Both the position numbers and the translations under genes were made by a program. The notes under the pieces are model-generated. The model did not search any database and was not told where the DNA came from. It saw only the letters and a program-made list of their open reading frames with translations. Source: Janthinobacterium sp. 1_2014MBL_MicDiv (GTDB lineage: Bacteria; Pseudomonadota; Gammaproteobacteria; Burkholderiales; Burkholderiaceae_D). Taken from it: 64,000 nucleotides of DNA. Every line of letters begins with the position of its first letter. The stretch's first letter is position 1. Shown piece by piece: positions 8,989-17,825 of the stretch. Location: contig NZ_CP011319.1 of the NCBI RefSeq assembly GCF_001865675.1, positions 4,836,001 to 4,900,000 on the forward strand, given 5' to 3'.

Positions 8989-9918
8989 CTAAGCGCCCGG
9001 ATTGAAATTCTTCCCCAGCGAAGCGGGCATGTTGAGCTTGATGTAATTGGCATTGCTGGAAATCAGGACCAGCACGACGATGGCCGCCACGTACGGCAGC
9101 ATCGACAGCAGCTGCGAAGCGACGGGCACGCCCAGCGCCTGCGCGTGGAAGGTCAATATCGTGATGCCGCCAAACAGATAGGCGCCGCCCACCACGCGCG
9201 CCGGGCGCCAGGTGGCAAAGGTGGTCAGCGCCAGCGCGATCCAGCCGCGCCCCGCCACCATGCCCTCGACCCACAGCGGCGTGTAGACGAGCGACAGGAA
9301 GGCGCCGGCCAGGCCGCAGCAGGCGCCGCCGAACAGCACGGCCGCCAGGCGGATGCGCCGCACGGGATAGCCGAGCGCATGGGCCGAGGCCGGCGACTCG
9401 CCCACGGCGCGCAGTACCAGGCCGGCGCGCGTGCGGTACAAGAACCAGGCGATGGCCAGGCACAGCAGCAGCGACAGATACACCATCGGATGCTGGCGGA
9501 ACAGGGCCGGCCCCAGCACGGGAATGTCTTCCAGGAAAGGGATGCCGAAGCGGCCGTTCTGCAAGCTGTTGCCCACGTATTTCAGGCCGATGTACGTGGA
9601 CGCTCCCGCGCCGAACAGCGACAGGGCCAGGCCCGTCGCGTACTGGTTCGTGCCCAGCCACACCGTCAGCCACGCGAAAAAGCCGGACAGGACCATGCTG
9701 GCGCCCGCACCGGCCAGGAAGCCCAGCGTGGGGCTGCCCGTGTTGACGGCCACGGCAAAGCCCGTGATGGCCGACACCAGCATCATGCCTTCCGCGCCCA
9801 GGTTCACCACGCCCGCCTTTTCATTGACGAGCAGACCGAGCGCGGCCAGCATCAGCGGCGTGCCCGCATTGATGCTGGCGGCGACCAATGGCGCAATCGT
9901 CAGGGCCAGGTTATCCAT
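8989..9918 (-). CDS. ABC transporter permease (nucleoside type), second permease
   Basis: A 309-aa inner-membrane permease of the BPD_transp_2 family, as found with BMP binding proteins. It has about eight to nine hydrophobic segments and the conserved GTPLMLAALGLLVNEKAGVV opening, followed by NLGAEGMML. Its start overlaps the end of the upstream permease by 8 bp, showing translational coupling. It should form the channel heterodimer with that permease and be driven by the ATPase at 10980-12494. Confidence 0.92.
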   Translation of the reverse strand: MDNLALTIAPLVAASINAGTPLMLAALGLLVNEKAGVVNLGAEGMMLVSAITGFAVAVNTGSPTLGFLAGAGASMVLSGFFAWLTVWLGTNQYATGLALSLFGAGASTYIGLKYVGNSLQNGRFGIPFLEDIPVLGPALFRQHPMVYLSLLLCLAIAWFLYRTRAGLVLRAVGESPASAHALGYPVRRIRLAAVLFGGACCGLAGAFLSLVYTPLWVEGMVAGRGWIALALTTFATWRPARVVGGAYLFGGITILTFHAQALGVPVASQLLSMLPYVAAIVVLVLISSNANYIKLNMPASLGKNFNPGA

Positions 9919-10987
9919 GTTTCCTCCAGCGCAGTTTGTATTGGATCAACACATCGCAAGCGAGCAAGGCGAACAGCAAGATGCCCTGGACCACGCCCGT
10001 GATCGCGCTGGGCAAGCCGAGGCGCGATTGCGCCAGCTCGCCGCCGATATAGAACAGGGCCATGACGAAGCTGGAAAAGATCACACCCACCGGATGCAGG
10101 CGCCCGACGAAGGCGACGATGATGGCGGCAAAGCCGTAGCCAGGCGAGACGGTAGGCGTCAGCTGCCCCATCGGTCCCAGCACTTCGCACGCGCCCGCCA
10201 GGCCCGACAGCGCACCGCAGATCAGCAGGGACGACCACAAGGTCTTGCGCGACGAAAAGCCCGCATAGCGGGCGGCGGCCGGCGCCATGCCGCCCACGCG
10301 CAGGCGGAAGCCTGAAATGCTTTTCGACAGGTACAGCCAGCCGCCCAGCGACGCCAGCAGGGCAAAGACGATGCCAAGGTGCAAGCGCGTGTCCGCCACG
10401 ACCATCGGCAGCAGCAAGCCGTCCGACAGCAGTTTCGACTGGGGAAAATTGAAGCCTTCCGGGTCGCGCAGCACGCCATACACGAGATAGCTGAGCAGCA
10501 ACTGCGCGATGTAGACCAGCATCAGCGAGACGAGGATTTCGCTGGCGTTGTAGCGGTCGCGCAACCACGCCACCAGTCCCGCCCACGCCATGCCGCCCGC
10601 CATGCCGGCCAGCAGGGACACGCCGATGATGGCCGCGCCGCCGACGCCATCGTCGAGGTGCAAGGCGGCCGCGCCGCCGCAGATGGCGCCCAGCGTCAGC
10701 TGGCCTTCCGCGCCGATGTTGTAGATGTTGGCGCGAAAGCAGATGGCCAGGCCGACGGCGATCAACAGCAGCGGCGCCACCTTGAGGCCCAGCTCGGACC
10801 AGCCGTGCGCATCGCGCAGCGGTTCGACAAAGAAGACGGCCAAGCCGGCCAGCGGATCGTGCCCCAGCGCCATAAACAGCAGCGCGCCGCACAGCACGGT
10901 GAGCAGCACGGCCAGCACGGGCGACAGCCACGCCATCAACCTGGATGGGGACGGACGGGCTTCCAGGCGCAAGGCAAACTTAGCCAT
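9911..10987 (-). CDS. ABC transporter permease (nucleoside type), first permease
   Basis: A 358-aa permease of the same family as its neighbour, with the family signature FRANIYNIGAEGQLTLGA near residues 110-125 and multiple transmembrane helices. Its start overlaps the ATPase stop by 8 bp and its end overlaps the next permease start, so the three genes form a tightly coupled unit. Together they import a nucleoside-like substrate captured by the BMP protein. Confidence 0.92.
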   Translation of the reverse strand: MAKFALRLEARPSPSRLMAWLSPVLAVLLTVLCGALLFMALGHDPLAGLAVFFVEPLRDAHGWSELGLKVAPLLLIAVGLAICFRANIYNIGAEGQLTLGAICGGAAALHLDDGVGGAAIIGVSLLAGMAGGMAWAGLVAWLRDRYNASEILVSLMLVYIAQLLLSYLVYGVLRDPEGFNFPQSKLLSDGLLLPMVVADTRLHLGIVFALLASLGGWLYLSKSISGFRLRVGGMAPAAARYAGFSSRKTLWSSLLICGALSGLAGACEVLGPMGQLTPTVSPGYGFAAIIVAFVGRLHPVGVIFSSFVMALFYIGGELAQSRLGLPSAITGVVQGILLFALLACDVLIQYKLRWRKHG

Positions 10988-12494
10988 GGGCAGCCTCCTG
11001 CGGCCACAACCCGCTCATCCATTGTCCCACCTGCGCGACGCTGGCCTCGCCCACGGCCACGGAGGGCGACATCGTCCCCTTCGCCATCACCAGCAGGCGG
11101 TCGCTGATCTCGAACAATTCATCGAGTTCCTCCGACACGACGAGCACGGCGCAGCCCGCATCGCGCAGCGCCAGCAACTCGGCGCGGATTTGCGCGGCCG
11201 CACCCACGTCCACGCCCCAGGTCGGCTGCGCCACCACCAGCACCGTGGGTGCGCGCAGGACTTCGCGCCCGACTATGTATTTCTGCAAGTTGCCGCCCGA
11301 CAGGCTGCGCGCCAGCGCCTGCGGCCCGCCCGCCTTCACCTGGAAGCGCGCGATGATGGCGGCGGCGCGCTGGGCAATGACCTTGTGGCGCAGGAAGCCG
11401 TGGCGGATGGTGGCTGGCGTTTGCAAGCTCAGCAAGACGTTGTCGGCCAGCGACATGTCGGGCACGGCGCCCCTGCCCAGCCGCTCCTCCGGCACGAAAC
11501 CCAAGCCCAGCGCGCGGCGCCGGCCCGGCGGCAACCGGCCCGCCGGCGTGCCGTTCAGGACGATGGTGTCGGCGCCGGCGCGCCTGTCCTCGCCCGACAG
11601 CGCGGCCAGCAATTCCTGCTGGCCATTGCCGGACACGCCGGCGATGCCGACGATCTCGCCTGCGCGCACGTTGAAATGGATATCCCTCAATTGCGTGGCG
11701 AATGGATGGCTCTTCGGCAAATGCAAATTCTTGACGCTTAGCATGGCCGCACCGGGCGTGCGCGCCACGCGCGTGATGGCGGGCGGCTCGGCGCCGATCA
11801 TCATGCGCGACAGGCTGGCCGCCGATTCCAGCGACGGATCGCACACGCCCGCATTCTTGCCGGCACGCACCACCGTGCACGTATGGCACAGGGCACGGAT
11901 CTCGTCGAGCTTGTGGCTGATGTAGAGGATACTGCACCCCTCGGCAGCCAGCTGGCGCAGGGTGGCAAACAGTTTTTCCACGGCGCCCGGCGTCAGCACG
12001 GACGTCGGTTCGTCGAGGATCAGCAGTTGCGGCCTGGCCAGCAAGGCGCGCACGATTTCCACGCGCTGGCATTCGCCGACGGACAAGGTGTGCACATGGC
12101 GCTGCGGTTCCAGTTCCAGCCCGTACTGGCGAGCCGTCGCCTCGATGCGCAGCGCCAGCTCCGCCATGTCGGTACCAGCAGGCAAACCGAGGGCGATGTT
12201 TTCCGTCACGGTCAAGGTATCGAACAGGGAGAAATGCTGGAACACCATGGCGATGCCGAGCGCGCGCGCGGCCGACGGGCTGGCGATATCGACTTCGCGC
12301 CCATTCCACAGGACGCGGCCGCCATCGGGCTGTACGGCGCCGTAGATGATTTTCATCAAGGTCGATTTGCCGGCGCCATTCTCGCCCAGCACGGCGTGGA
12401 TTTGCCCGGGTGCGACGGTAAGATGGATGCCGTCATTGGCCACCACGGCCGGATAGCGCTTGCTGATACCGATGAGTTCCAGGCGTGCCGTCAT
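10980..12494 (-). CDS. ABC transporter ATP-binding protein with two NBDs (nucleoside type)
   Basis: A 504-aa duplicated ATPase as in ribose/nucleoside importers. The first half has an intact Walker A (GENGAGKSTLMK), signature LSVGECQRVEI and Walker B LLILDEPTSVLTP. The second half has the GVSGNGQQELLAAL loop instead of a full Walker A and a SLSGGNLQK signature, the usual degenerate partner. The start at 12494 (MTARLELIGISKRYPAV) fits the family; the frame stays open for 67 more codons without a plausible domain. It is the first gene of the leftward operon. Confidence 0.92.
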   Translation of the reverse strand: MTARLELIGISKRYPAVVANDGIHLTVAPGQIHAVLGENGAGKSTLMKIIYGAVQPDGGRVLWNGREVDIASPSAARALGIAMVFQHFSLFDTLTVTENIALGLPAGTDMAELALRIEATARQYGLELEPQRHVHTLSVGECQRVEIVRALLARPQLLILDEPTSVLTPGAVEKLFATLRQLAAEGCSILYISHKLDEIRALCHTCTVVRAGKNAGVCDPSLESAASLSRMMIGAEPPAITRVARTPGAAMLSVKNLHLPKSHPFATQLRDIHFNVRAGEIVGIAGVSGNGQQELLAALSGEDRRAGADTIVLNGTPAGRLPPGRRRALGLGFVPEERLGRGAVPDMSLADNVLLSLQTPATIRHGFLRHKVIAQRAAAIIARFQVKAGGPQALARSLSGGNLQKYIVGREVLRAPTVLVVAQPTWGVDVGAAAQIRAELLALRDAGCAVLVVSEELDELFEISDRLLVMAKGTMSPSVAVGEASVAQVGQWMSGLWPQEAAHG

Positions 12495-12885
12495 TGTTGT
12501 TCTCGTGCCTCGCTGCCGTATATCGATGGGAGAGGAAAACCGGGCCGTGCATGTGTCTGACAGGTATCGTATCGGCATCCGCGGCGCTTTGGTGGATGGC
12601 GTGACGGCGCCCATTTCCATTTCCGCAAAAAAACAACACCTGTATACAATTTTGAAAAAAATTATCAGCTTTGCAGCACCCGCCTTGCCCCGCAAGGACG
12701 AGAAGGTGCGATGATTATATGCAGGAAATGATAGTAAGTATGCACATGATACATATCGTCCGGCGCCGCGCTGCTCGCATCATGGATTGAACGGCACGCC
12801 TTTTTTCCGCGTCGCCGCAAGGTGCGGGCACCCCGTCCCGCCATCGCGCAGCACCGTTTTCCCACACCGCCACCAGGAGCCGAAA
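12495..12885. promoter_or_regulatory. Divergent promoter region between nucleoside ABC operon and Tsx-like channel
   Basis: A 391-bp AT-richer spacer between divergently transcribed genes of apparently shared function. It contains the perfect 8-bp palindrome TGTATACA at 12641-12648 beside A/T tracts, a form common for GntR-type operators. No regulator gene is adjacent, and the -10/-35 boxes were not assigned with confidence. Confidence 0.4.
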
Positions 12886-13749
12886 GTGCCAAAAAACCTA
12901 CCGTGTCTGTTGCTGTGCCTTGCCACGACCCTCGGCCCAGCGGCCGCCGTCCAGGCCGCCGAATGGAGCGATACCGCCCTCAGCTGGCGCGCCGGCAACG
13001 ACTACCGCGAACCATTCAATCCCGATGACATCAAGAAAAACATCTTTGCCATCACGCATGCCAGCGGCTACAAATACGGCAGCAACTTCGTCAACCTGGA
13101 CTTCCTGATTTCCGACAGCAAGGACCCTGGCGCGCTGGGCAAGACCTCGGGCGCGCAAGAGGCCTACCTGGTGTACCGCAACACCATCGACATCGGCAAG
13201 GTGCGCGGCAGCGACATCAAGTTCGGCCCCGTGCGCGGCGTCGGCGTCACCCTGGGCTTCGACGTCAACACCAAGAACGACGTCGGCTACAACTCGCGCA
13301 AGCGCATGCTGGTGGCGGGCCCGACCCTGATGTGGGACGTGCCCGGTTTCTTCAACACCAGCCTGCTGTTGCTGCGCGAAAGCAATGCCCCCAGCGGCGC
13401 CTTCCCGCCCATCTCGCAAGTGACGGGCCGCTACACGTACAAGACGCACGCGATGCTGACGGGCGCCTGGGCCATCCCGCTGTCGCCGCTGTTCTCGTTC
13501 GAAGGATTCTTTAACCTCATCGATTCAAAAGGCAAGGACGAGGTCGGTCGCGACACGGCGGTGGAAACGAATATCGACATGCAAGTGATGTACGACGTGG
13601 GCGCCGCCCTGGGCAGTGCCAAGAACACCTTCCGCGTGGGCCTCGAGTACCAGTACTGGAAAAACAAGTTCGGCAATTCGCCCGCCACCACGGGCAACAC
13701 GGGGCAGACGGCGAAGACGCCGATGATACGCGCCGAGTACCATTTCTAG
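12886..13749 (+). CDS. Tsx-like nucleoside-specific outer-membrane channel
   Basis: A 287-aa outer-membrane beta-barrel of the Tsx/outer-envelope type. The GTG at 12886 is preceded by AGGAG seven bases upstream and opens directly into a signal peptide (VPKNLPCLLLCLATT, cleavage after VQA). An ATG at 12787 would put 33 polar residues in front, so it was rejected. Typical blocks are FNPDDIKKNIFAITHASGYK and KYGSNFVNLDFL; the last residue is phenylalanine (AEYHF), as in barrels handled by the BAM complex. Its position, divergent to a BMP-type ABC importer, supports a nucleoside uptake route across both membranes. Confidence 0.8.
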   Translation: MPKNLPCLLLCLATTLGPAAAVQAAEWSDTALSWRAGNDYREPFNPDDIKKNIFAITHASGYKYGSNFVNLDFLISDSKDPGALGKTSGAQEAYLVYRNTIDIGKVRGSDIKFGPVRGVGVTLGFDVNTKNDVGYNSRKRMLVAGPTLMWDVPGFFNTSLLLLRESNAPSGAFPPISQVTGRYTYKTHAMLTGAWAIPLSPLFSFEGFFNLIDSKGKDEVGRDTAVETNIDMQVMYDVGAALGSAKNTFRVGLEYQYWKNKFGNSPATTGNTGQTAKTPMIRAEYHF

Positions 13750-14067
13750 GAATCATAGTCACGCATCGACACCCACGCGCGCGCCTGATGCCAGCATGGC
13801 GCTTTCCGGCTGGCGGAGGGCGCGAGCGTGGAACAACTGCCGGCAAGTTCCCTGGATTCTATTTGTCCTTTCATTCGCACAACTTCCGCGAGATGCCATC
13901 GCCGACATCGCGCGCATCCGGCAAACCAGCATGGCGTTACCGCTCATGACGGCATGCAGCATTTCGCCCCCGATTTGACACGCCACGTTCGCTCCCCGAT
14001 ACTTGGCTCCAACCATAGCCAACTCCCCAAGCGCAGACTACCGGTGTAGCCGCCTGCGCCTGCACGA
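13750..14067. other. Intergenic region, no gene seen
   Basis: 318 bases between two rightward genes. Open frames here are short, lack ribosome binding sites and have no codon bias like the neighbours. Presumably it carries the gluQRS promoter. Confidence 0.4.
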
Positions 14068-14994
14068 ATGAACACTTCTTTGCCCACCGCCTCCTACATC
14101 GGCCGCTTCGCCCCCTCCCCCTCCGGCCCCCTGCACATGGGTTCGCTTGTTGCCGCCATGGCCAGTTATCTCGATGCCAAGGTGCATCGGGGCACGTGGC
14201 TGTTGCGCATCGAGGACCTGGACTATGACCGCAATGTCGAGGGCGCCGATCTCGGCATCCTGGCCAGCCTGCAGCGTTGCGGCATGCAGTGGGATGGCGA
14301 GGCGACGTGGCAGAGTAAGCGCTTGCCGCTGTACGAGGCGGCGCTCAAGCAGTTGCAGGATGATGGCCTCGTGTATGCGTGCGGCTGTTCGCGCAAGGAA
14401 ATCCAGGATTCGGTGCTGCAAGCCGGTGCGCCGAAAAACGGCGCCGCCGTGTATCCGGGCACCTGCCGCCACGGCTTGGCGCCAGGCAAGGTAGCGCGCG
14501 CCATGCGCCTGCGCGTGCCAGAGGGGCCGCAAGCCGTGTATGGCTTTGTCGACCGTTGGCATGGTCCGCAGCAACAGGACCTGGCCGGCGAGGTGGGCGA
14601 CTTCATCGTGCTGCGCGGCGACGGCTACTGGGCTTACCAGCTGGCCGTCGTGGTCGACGATGGCGCGCAAGGCATCACGCAGGTGGTGCGCGGCGCCGAC
14701 TTGCTCGATTCCACGCCGCGCCAGCTCTACCTGCAGGATGTGCTGGGTCTGCCGCATCCGGGCTTCCTGCACGTGCCCGTCGTCACCAACGACAGCGGCG
14801 AAAAACTGTCGAAGCAGACGGGCGCCCTCGCCTTCGATACGGGCACGGGCACTGCCGGGCTGCTGGCGTCGGCGCTGCTGCCGGCCGCCCGCTTCCTCGG
14901 CCTCGACGTGCGCGCCGATAACGTGGATGCGTTTTGGCGGCAGGCCATTCCCGCCTGGGCCCAGCGGCTGGCGCAACTTCCCGCGCGCGCATAA
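14068..14994 (+). CDS. gluQRS: Glutamyl-Q tRNA(Asp) synthetase
   Basis: A 308-aa truncated paralogue of glutamyl-tRNA synthetase that attaches glutamate to queuosine at position 34 of tRNA-Asp. The HIGH-equivalent lies in FAPSPSGPLHMGSL, the activation site in RIEDLD, and the KMSKS-equivalent is EKLSKQTG. A zinc site is suggested by YACGCSRKE and YPGTCRHG. It lacks the anticodon-binding domain, as expected for this family, and has the usual length of about 300 aa. No partner gene such as dksA is adjacent. Confidence 0.95.
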   Translation: MNTSLPTASYIGRFAPSPSGPLHMGSLVAAMASYLDAKVHRGTWLLRIEDLDYDRNVEGADLGILASLQRCGMQWDGEATWQSKRLPLYEAALKQLQDDGLVYACGCSRKEIQDSVLQAGAPKNGAAVYPGTCRHGLAPGKVARAMRLRVPEGPQAVYGFVDRWHGPQQQDLAGEVGDFIVLRGDGYWAYQLAVVVDDGAQGITQVVRGADLLDSTPRQLYLQDVLGLPHPGFLHVPVVTNDSGEKLSKQTGALAFDTGTGTAGLLASALLPAARFLGLDVRADNVDAFWRQAIPAWAQRLAQLPARA

Positions 14995-15023
14995 AAAAAC
15001 CCGCCGCGGCGAACCGGGCGGGT
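14993..15023 (-). terminator. Rho-independent terminator of the leftward TonB receptor gene
   Basis: Read on the minus strand: a 7-bp stem (ACCCGCC / GGCGGGT on the plus strand at 14999-15005 and 15017-15023) followed by seven U residues. It ends just inside the convergent gluQRS stop codon. Confidence 0.75.
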
Positions 15024-15030
15024 AGCAATG

Positions 15031-15057
15031 CAGGCGCCGGCACATGGCCGGCGCCTG
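15031..15057. repeat. Strong 11-bp hairpin downstream of TonB receptor
   Basis: Perfect inverted repeat CAGGCGCCGGC / GCCGGCGCCTG with a 5-nt loop, located between the receptor stop and the U-tract terminator. No T-run adjoins it, so it may stabilise the mRNA 3' end rather than terminate. Confidence 0.55.
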
Positions 15058-15068
15058 GTATCGGGCAA

Positions 15069-17300
15069 TTAGAAGTTGCCCTTGAATTGCACGCCAAACT
15101 GACGCGGCTCATTGATGAAGCCCGTGCGGTTGTTGAAGTCGATGGCGCCCGTGATACGCTGGGTGTCGGTGATGTTGCGGCCAAACGCAGCCACTTCATA
15201 CTTGCCGGCATCCCAGGTGTAGCCCACGCGCAAGCCGCCTTCGACCATCGGCTTGCCGGTGAACTCGGTTGCCTCATACAGGAAGAAGTTGATCTTGCTG
15301 CGGTATGCCCAATCCGTGAAGACGAAGAACTCGCCGTTTTCCATCGGGATCGAATAACGGCCCGTGGCGGTGATCGTCCACTTCGGCGCTTGCGGCAATG
15401 GATTGCCGTCGATGATGGCCCGATTGCCCGTGGTGAGCGGATCGGTCACGGTGCAGCGCGTTTGGGCGCAGGTGGCGATCGACAGGCTCGGGTCCTTGAT
15501 TTCCGTGAAGTTGTAGCTGCCGCCCAGCGACATCTTCAGGCTCGGCGTGACAAAACCTTCCAGTTCCAGTTCCGCGCCACGGCCATTCGTCTTGGCGGCA
15601 TTGATCAGGCGCGTGATGTTCGACGTGCCGCCCACCACCGTCAGCTGCTGGTTCTTCACCTGGTAGTCGTACACGCTGAACGCGACGCGGGCGCGGCGGT
15701 TGAACAGGTCGGCCTTGATGCCGGCTTCAAACGAGGTGATGGTTTCCGCATCGGCCACGGTGACGGGCACGCTGGTGCTGGCCGGAGCGATACTTGGCGC
15801 GCGGAAACCGGAAGCGATACGGCCGTAGAAGTTCACGTCCTTGTTGTATTTATAGGTGCCGCTCAAGTCCCAGTTGACCTTGGCTTTGCTGACATCGGCG
15901 CTGGTCGGGTTGACTTGCACGATGTTGGTCGCTTCCACCGTGTTGAAATCCTTCTTGTCCTTGGTGTAGCGCAAACCGGCGCGCAGCATGAAGTCATCGT
16001 TGACGGCGTAGTTGACGGAACCAAACGTTGCCCAGGCCGAGTTCTTCTGGCGGCTGGCCAGGTGGGTGGTCAGCACATGCGTGTCGGTATTGAAGTTGTC
16101 GGTGAAACCATTGGCATCTTCGTTGAAGTAGTACACGCCTGCCTGCCAATTGAGCGGACCGGCATTCTTCGATTCGGCGCGGAATTCTTGCGAGTATTGC
16201 TTCACGCTCGTGATGCCGCCAGCCGTTTCAACCTGGAAAGGAATAAAGCCGGGGCCCGTCGGCGTGCCGCCATCGATGTCGCCATGCGACACGTAATTAC
16301 CGACCTGCTCAAAGCCCGTGATCGAATACAGTTTGATACCATCCAGGTCCCAGCTCAGGCGGGCGCTGGCGCCGTTGGTGCGCAGGCGCTGGAAGTTCGG
16401 GGCATTCGTAAACGATTTGTTCGGATCGAAACCGTCGACGATATCGTTCGTGCCCTGCTTGATCATGTTGGCGTAGAAGACGCGCGCGCTGCCCGTGGTG
16501 TTGCGCTGGTGCACGTTAAACAGGGCGTTGAACGTCGTGTTCGGTGCATACAGCAGTTGCACGCGCTCGGCGTGTTCGTTGTAGCCGTCCAGCGCGTTTT
16601 TCTTGCCCGTAAAGGTGTTGTCGACGTAATCGTCGCGGTGCTGGCGCAGGGTCGAGAAGCGCAGCGCCCATTCCTTGCTCAGCGGCACGTTGACGGCGCC
16701 GTCGAAATTGCTCGTGTTATGCGTGGCGGTGGAGACGTTGTAATAGCCTTCGACCTTGTCCAGGTTCGGCTTGACGGATTCGAACTTGACCACGCCGGCA
16801 GGGGTATTGCGGCCGAACAGGGTGCCTTGCGGGCCGCGCAGCACTTCCACGCCGGCTACGTCGAAAATCGGATAGCCCTTGAGGATCGGATTTTCCTGCA
16901 CGACATCGTCGTAAATCAGGGAAACAGGTTGCGATGCAAAGATGTTGAAATCGGTATTGCCGTAGCCGCGGATGTAGAAGCGGGGGAAGGTACGGCCATT
17001 CGACGATTCCACGTTCAGGCTCGGCACCTTGCCGGCCAGCACGCGGATATCCTGGCCGCTGGAGACCAGCACGTCGAGCTTCTCGTCGCGCAACAGCGAC
17101 ACGGAGACGGGCACGTCACGGATATTTTCCTTGCGGCGCTGCGCCGTGACCGTCACGGTCTCGAGCTGGCTGGCGGCAGGCGTCGTATCTGCGGCGGCTT
17201 CATCCGCGTAAGCCGTGCCGATAGGCAGGGCTGCGGACAGTGCCAGCATGGCGGCGCTTTTGGCGCACAAACGCTTGTGCATCTTGGACATTTTGATCAT
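15069..17300 (-). CDS. TonB-dependent outer-membrane receptor
   Basis: A 743-aa receptor. Residues 1-32 form a signal peptide (MIKMSKMHKRLCAKSAAMLA, ending TAYA). A plug domain follows (VTVTAQRRKENIRDVPVSVS as TonB-box/plug start, then VEVLRGPQGTLFGRNTPAGV) and then a 22-strand barrel ending in QFGVQFKGNF. The class resembles broad-specificity receptors of carbohydrate or aromatic uptake rather than a recognisable siderophore receptor. No transporter genes flank it, so ligand is unknown. It is transcribed leftward with a terminator at 14993-15023. Confidence 0.9.
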   Translation of the reverse strand: MIKMSKMHKRLCAKSAAMLALSAALPIGTAYADEAAADTTPAASQLETVTVTAQRRKENIRDVPVSVSLLRDEKLDVLVSSGQDIRVLAGKVPSLNVESSNGRTFPRFYIRGYGNTDFNIFASQPVSLIYDDVVQENPILKGYPIFDVAGVEVLRGPQGTLFGRNTPAGVVKFESVKPNLDKVEGYYNVSTATHNTSNFDGAVNVPLSKEWALRFSTLRQHRDDYVDNTFTGKKNALDGYNEHAERVQLLYAPNTTFNALFNVHQRNTTGSARVFYANMIKQGTNDIVDGFDPNKSFTNAPNFQRLRTNGASARLSWDLDGIKLYSITGFEQVGNYVSHGDIDGGTPTGPGFIPFQVETAGGITSVKQYSQEFRAESKNAGPLNWQAGVYYFNEDANGFTDNFNTDTHVLTTHLASRQKNSAWATFGSVNYAVNDDFMLRAGLRYTKDKKDFNTVEATNIVQVNPTSADVSKAKVNWDLSGTYKYNKDVNFYGRIASGFRAPSIAPASTSVPVTVADAETITSFEAGIKADLFNRRARVAFSVYDYQVKNQQLTVVGGTSNITRLINAAKTNGRGAELELEGFVTPSLKMSLGGSYNFTEIKDPSLSIATCAQTRCTVTDPLTTGNRAIIDGNPLPQAPKWTITATGRYSIPMENGEFFVFTDWAYRSKINFFLYEATEFTGKPMVEGGLRVGYTWDAGKYEVAAFGRNITDTQRITGAIDFNNRTGFINEPRQFGVQFKGNF

Positions 17301-17825
17301 GTTGTTTCCCAGAAGTTTAAAAAAGAATTGCGAAATCTGTATTTCTTGCAACCTGTCTCCGGAATGTGTACGGCGCTGGACGATCATTTGCACTACCGTG
17401 GTGCAACAGCGCGAGCGGATGTCCCCCCGCTCTCGGCGTCACTGGCTCTGCCCTGGCTGTCACGCAAGTTGACAGCGGTCCTGGCCGCATCTCTGGGATG
17501 TCTGATGAACACCAACTTTTCAGTAAGGCGCCAATTTAATTCAAGCGCCTTATGCGCCGCAAGAATATTGTTATGTAAAATATTTATTAGTTAACATTAA
17601 CGACTGCCTAGTGGTTATTCAGCCACACTACGGGCATGCCGGCGCCGTTTTCGCCGTTTGCCGGCGCCGGCGCCGGCATGGGCGCCCAGCGCGCAAAAGG
17701 CGGAGCCAGCTGTGTGGAAGACGCGCCCGCAGCGGCATTTGACTGTAATATCGCCGTACCTAGCGATGCCGTTCTGCCACATTCCGGTGCAGCGGCGGCG
17801 CGCCGCACCATAGCCGATCACATCC
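17301..17825. other. Intergenic region between divergent TonB receptor and sensor kinase
   Basis: 525 bp without a supported gene. The part near 17500-17600 is AT-rich and is a likely promoter zone. It holds an 11-bp inverted repeat (ATGCCGGCGCC at 17636-17646, GGCGCCGGCAT at 17669-17679) and a small one (TTGCAC / GTGCAA, 17388-17406). Their roles are unknown. Confidence 0.4.

Noticed and set aside
12787..12885. N-terminal extension of the Tsx-like protein from ATG 12787
   Set aside because: It would bury the signal peptide behind 33 polar residues; the GTG at 12886 has a good ribosome binding site.
14934..17594. 886-aa rightward open frame
   Set aside because: Lies opposite the TonB receptor; composition is that of an antisense frame, and the receptor has signal peptide, plug and barrel motifs.
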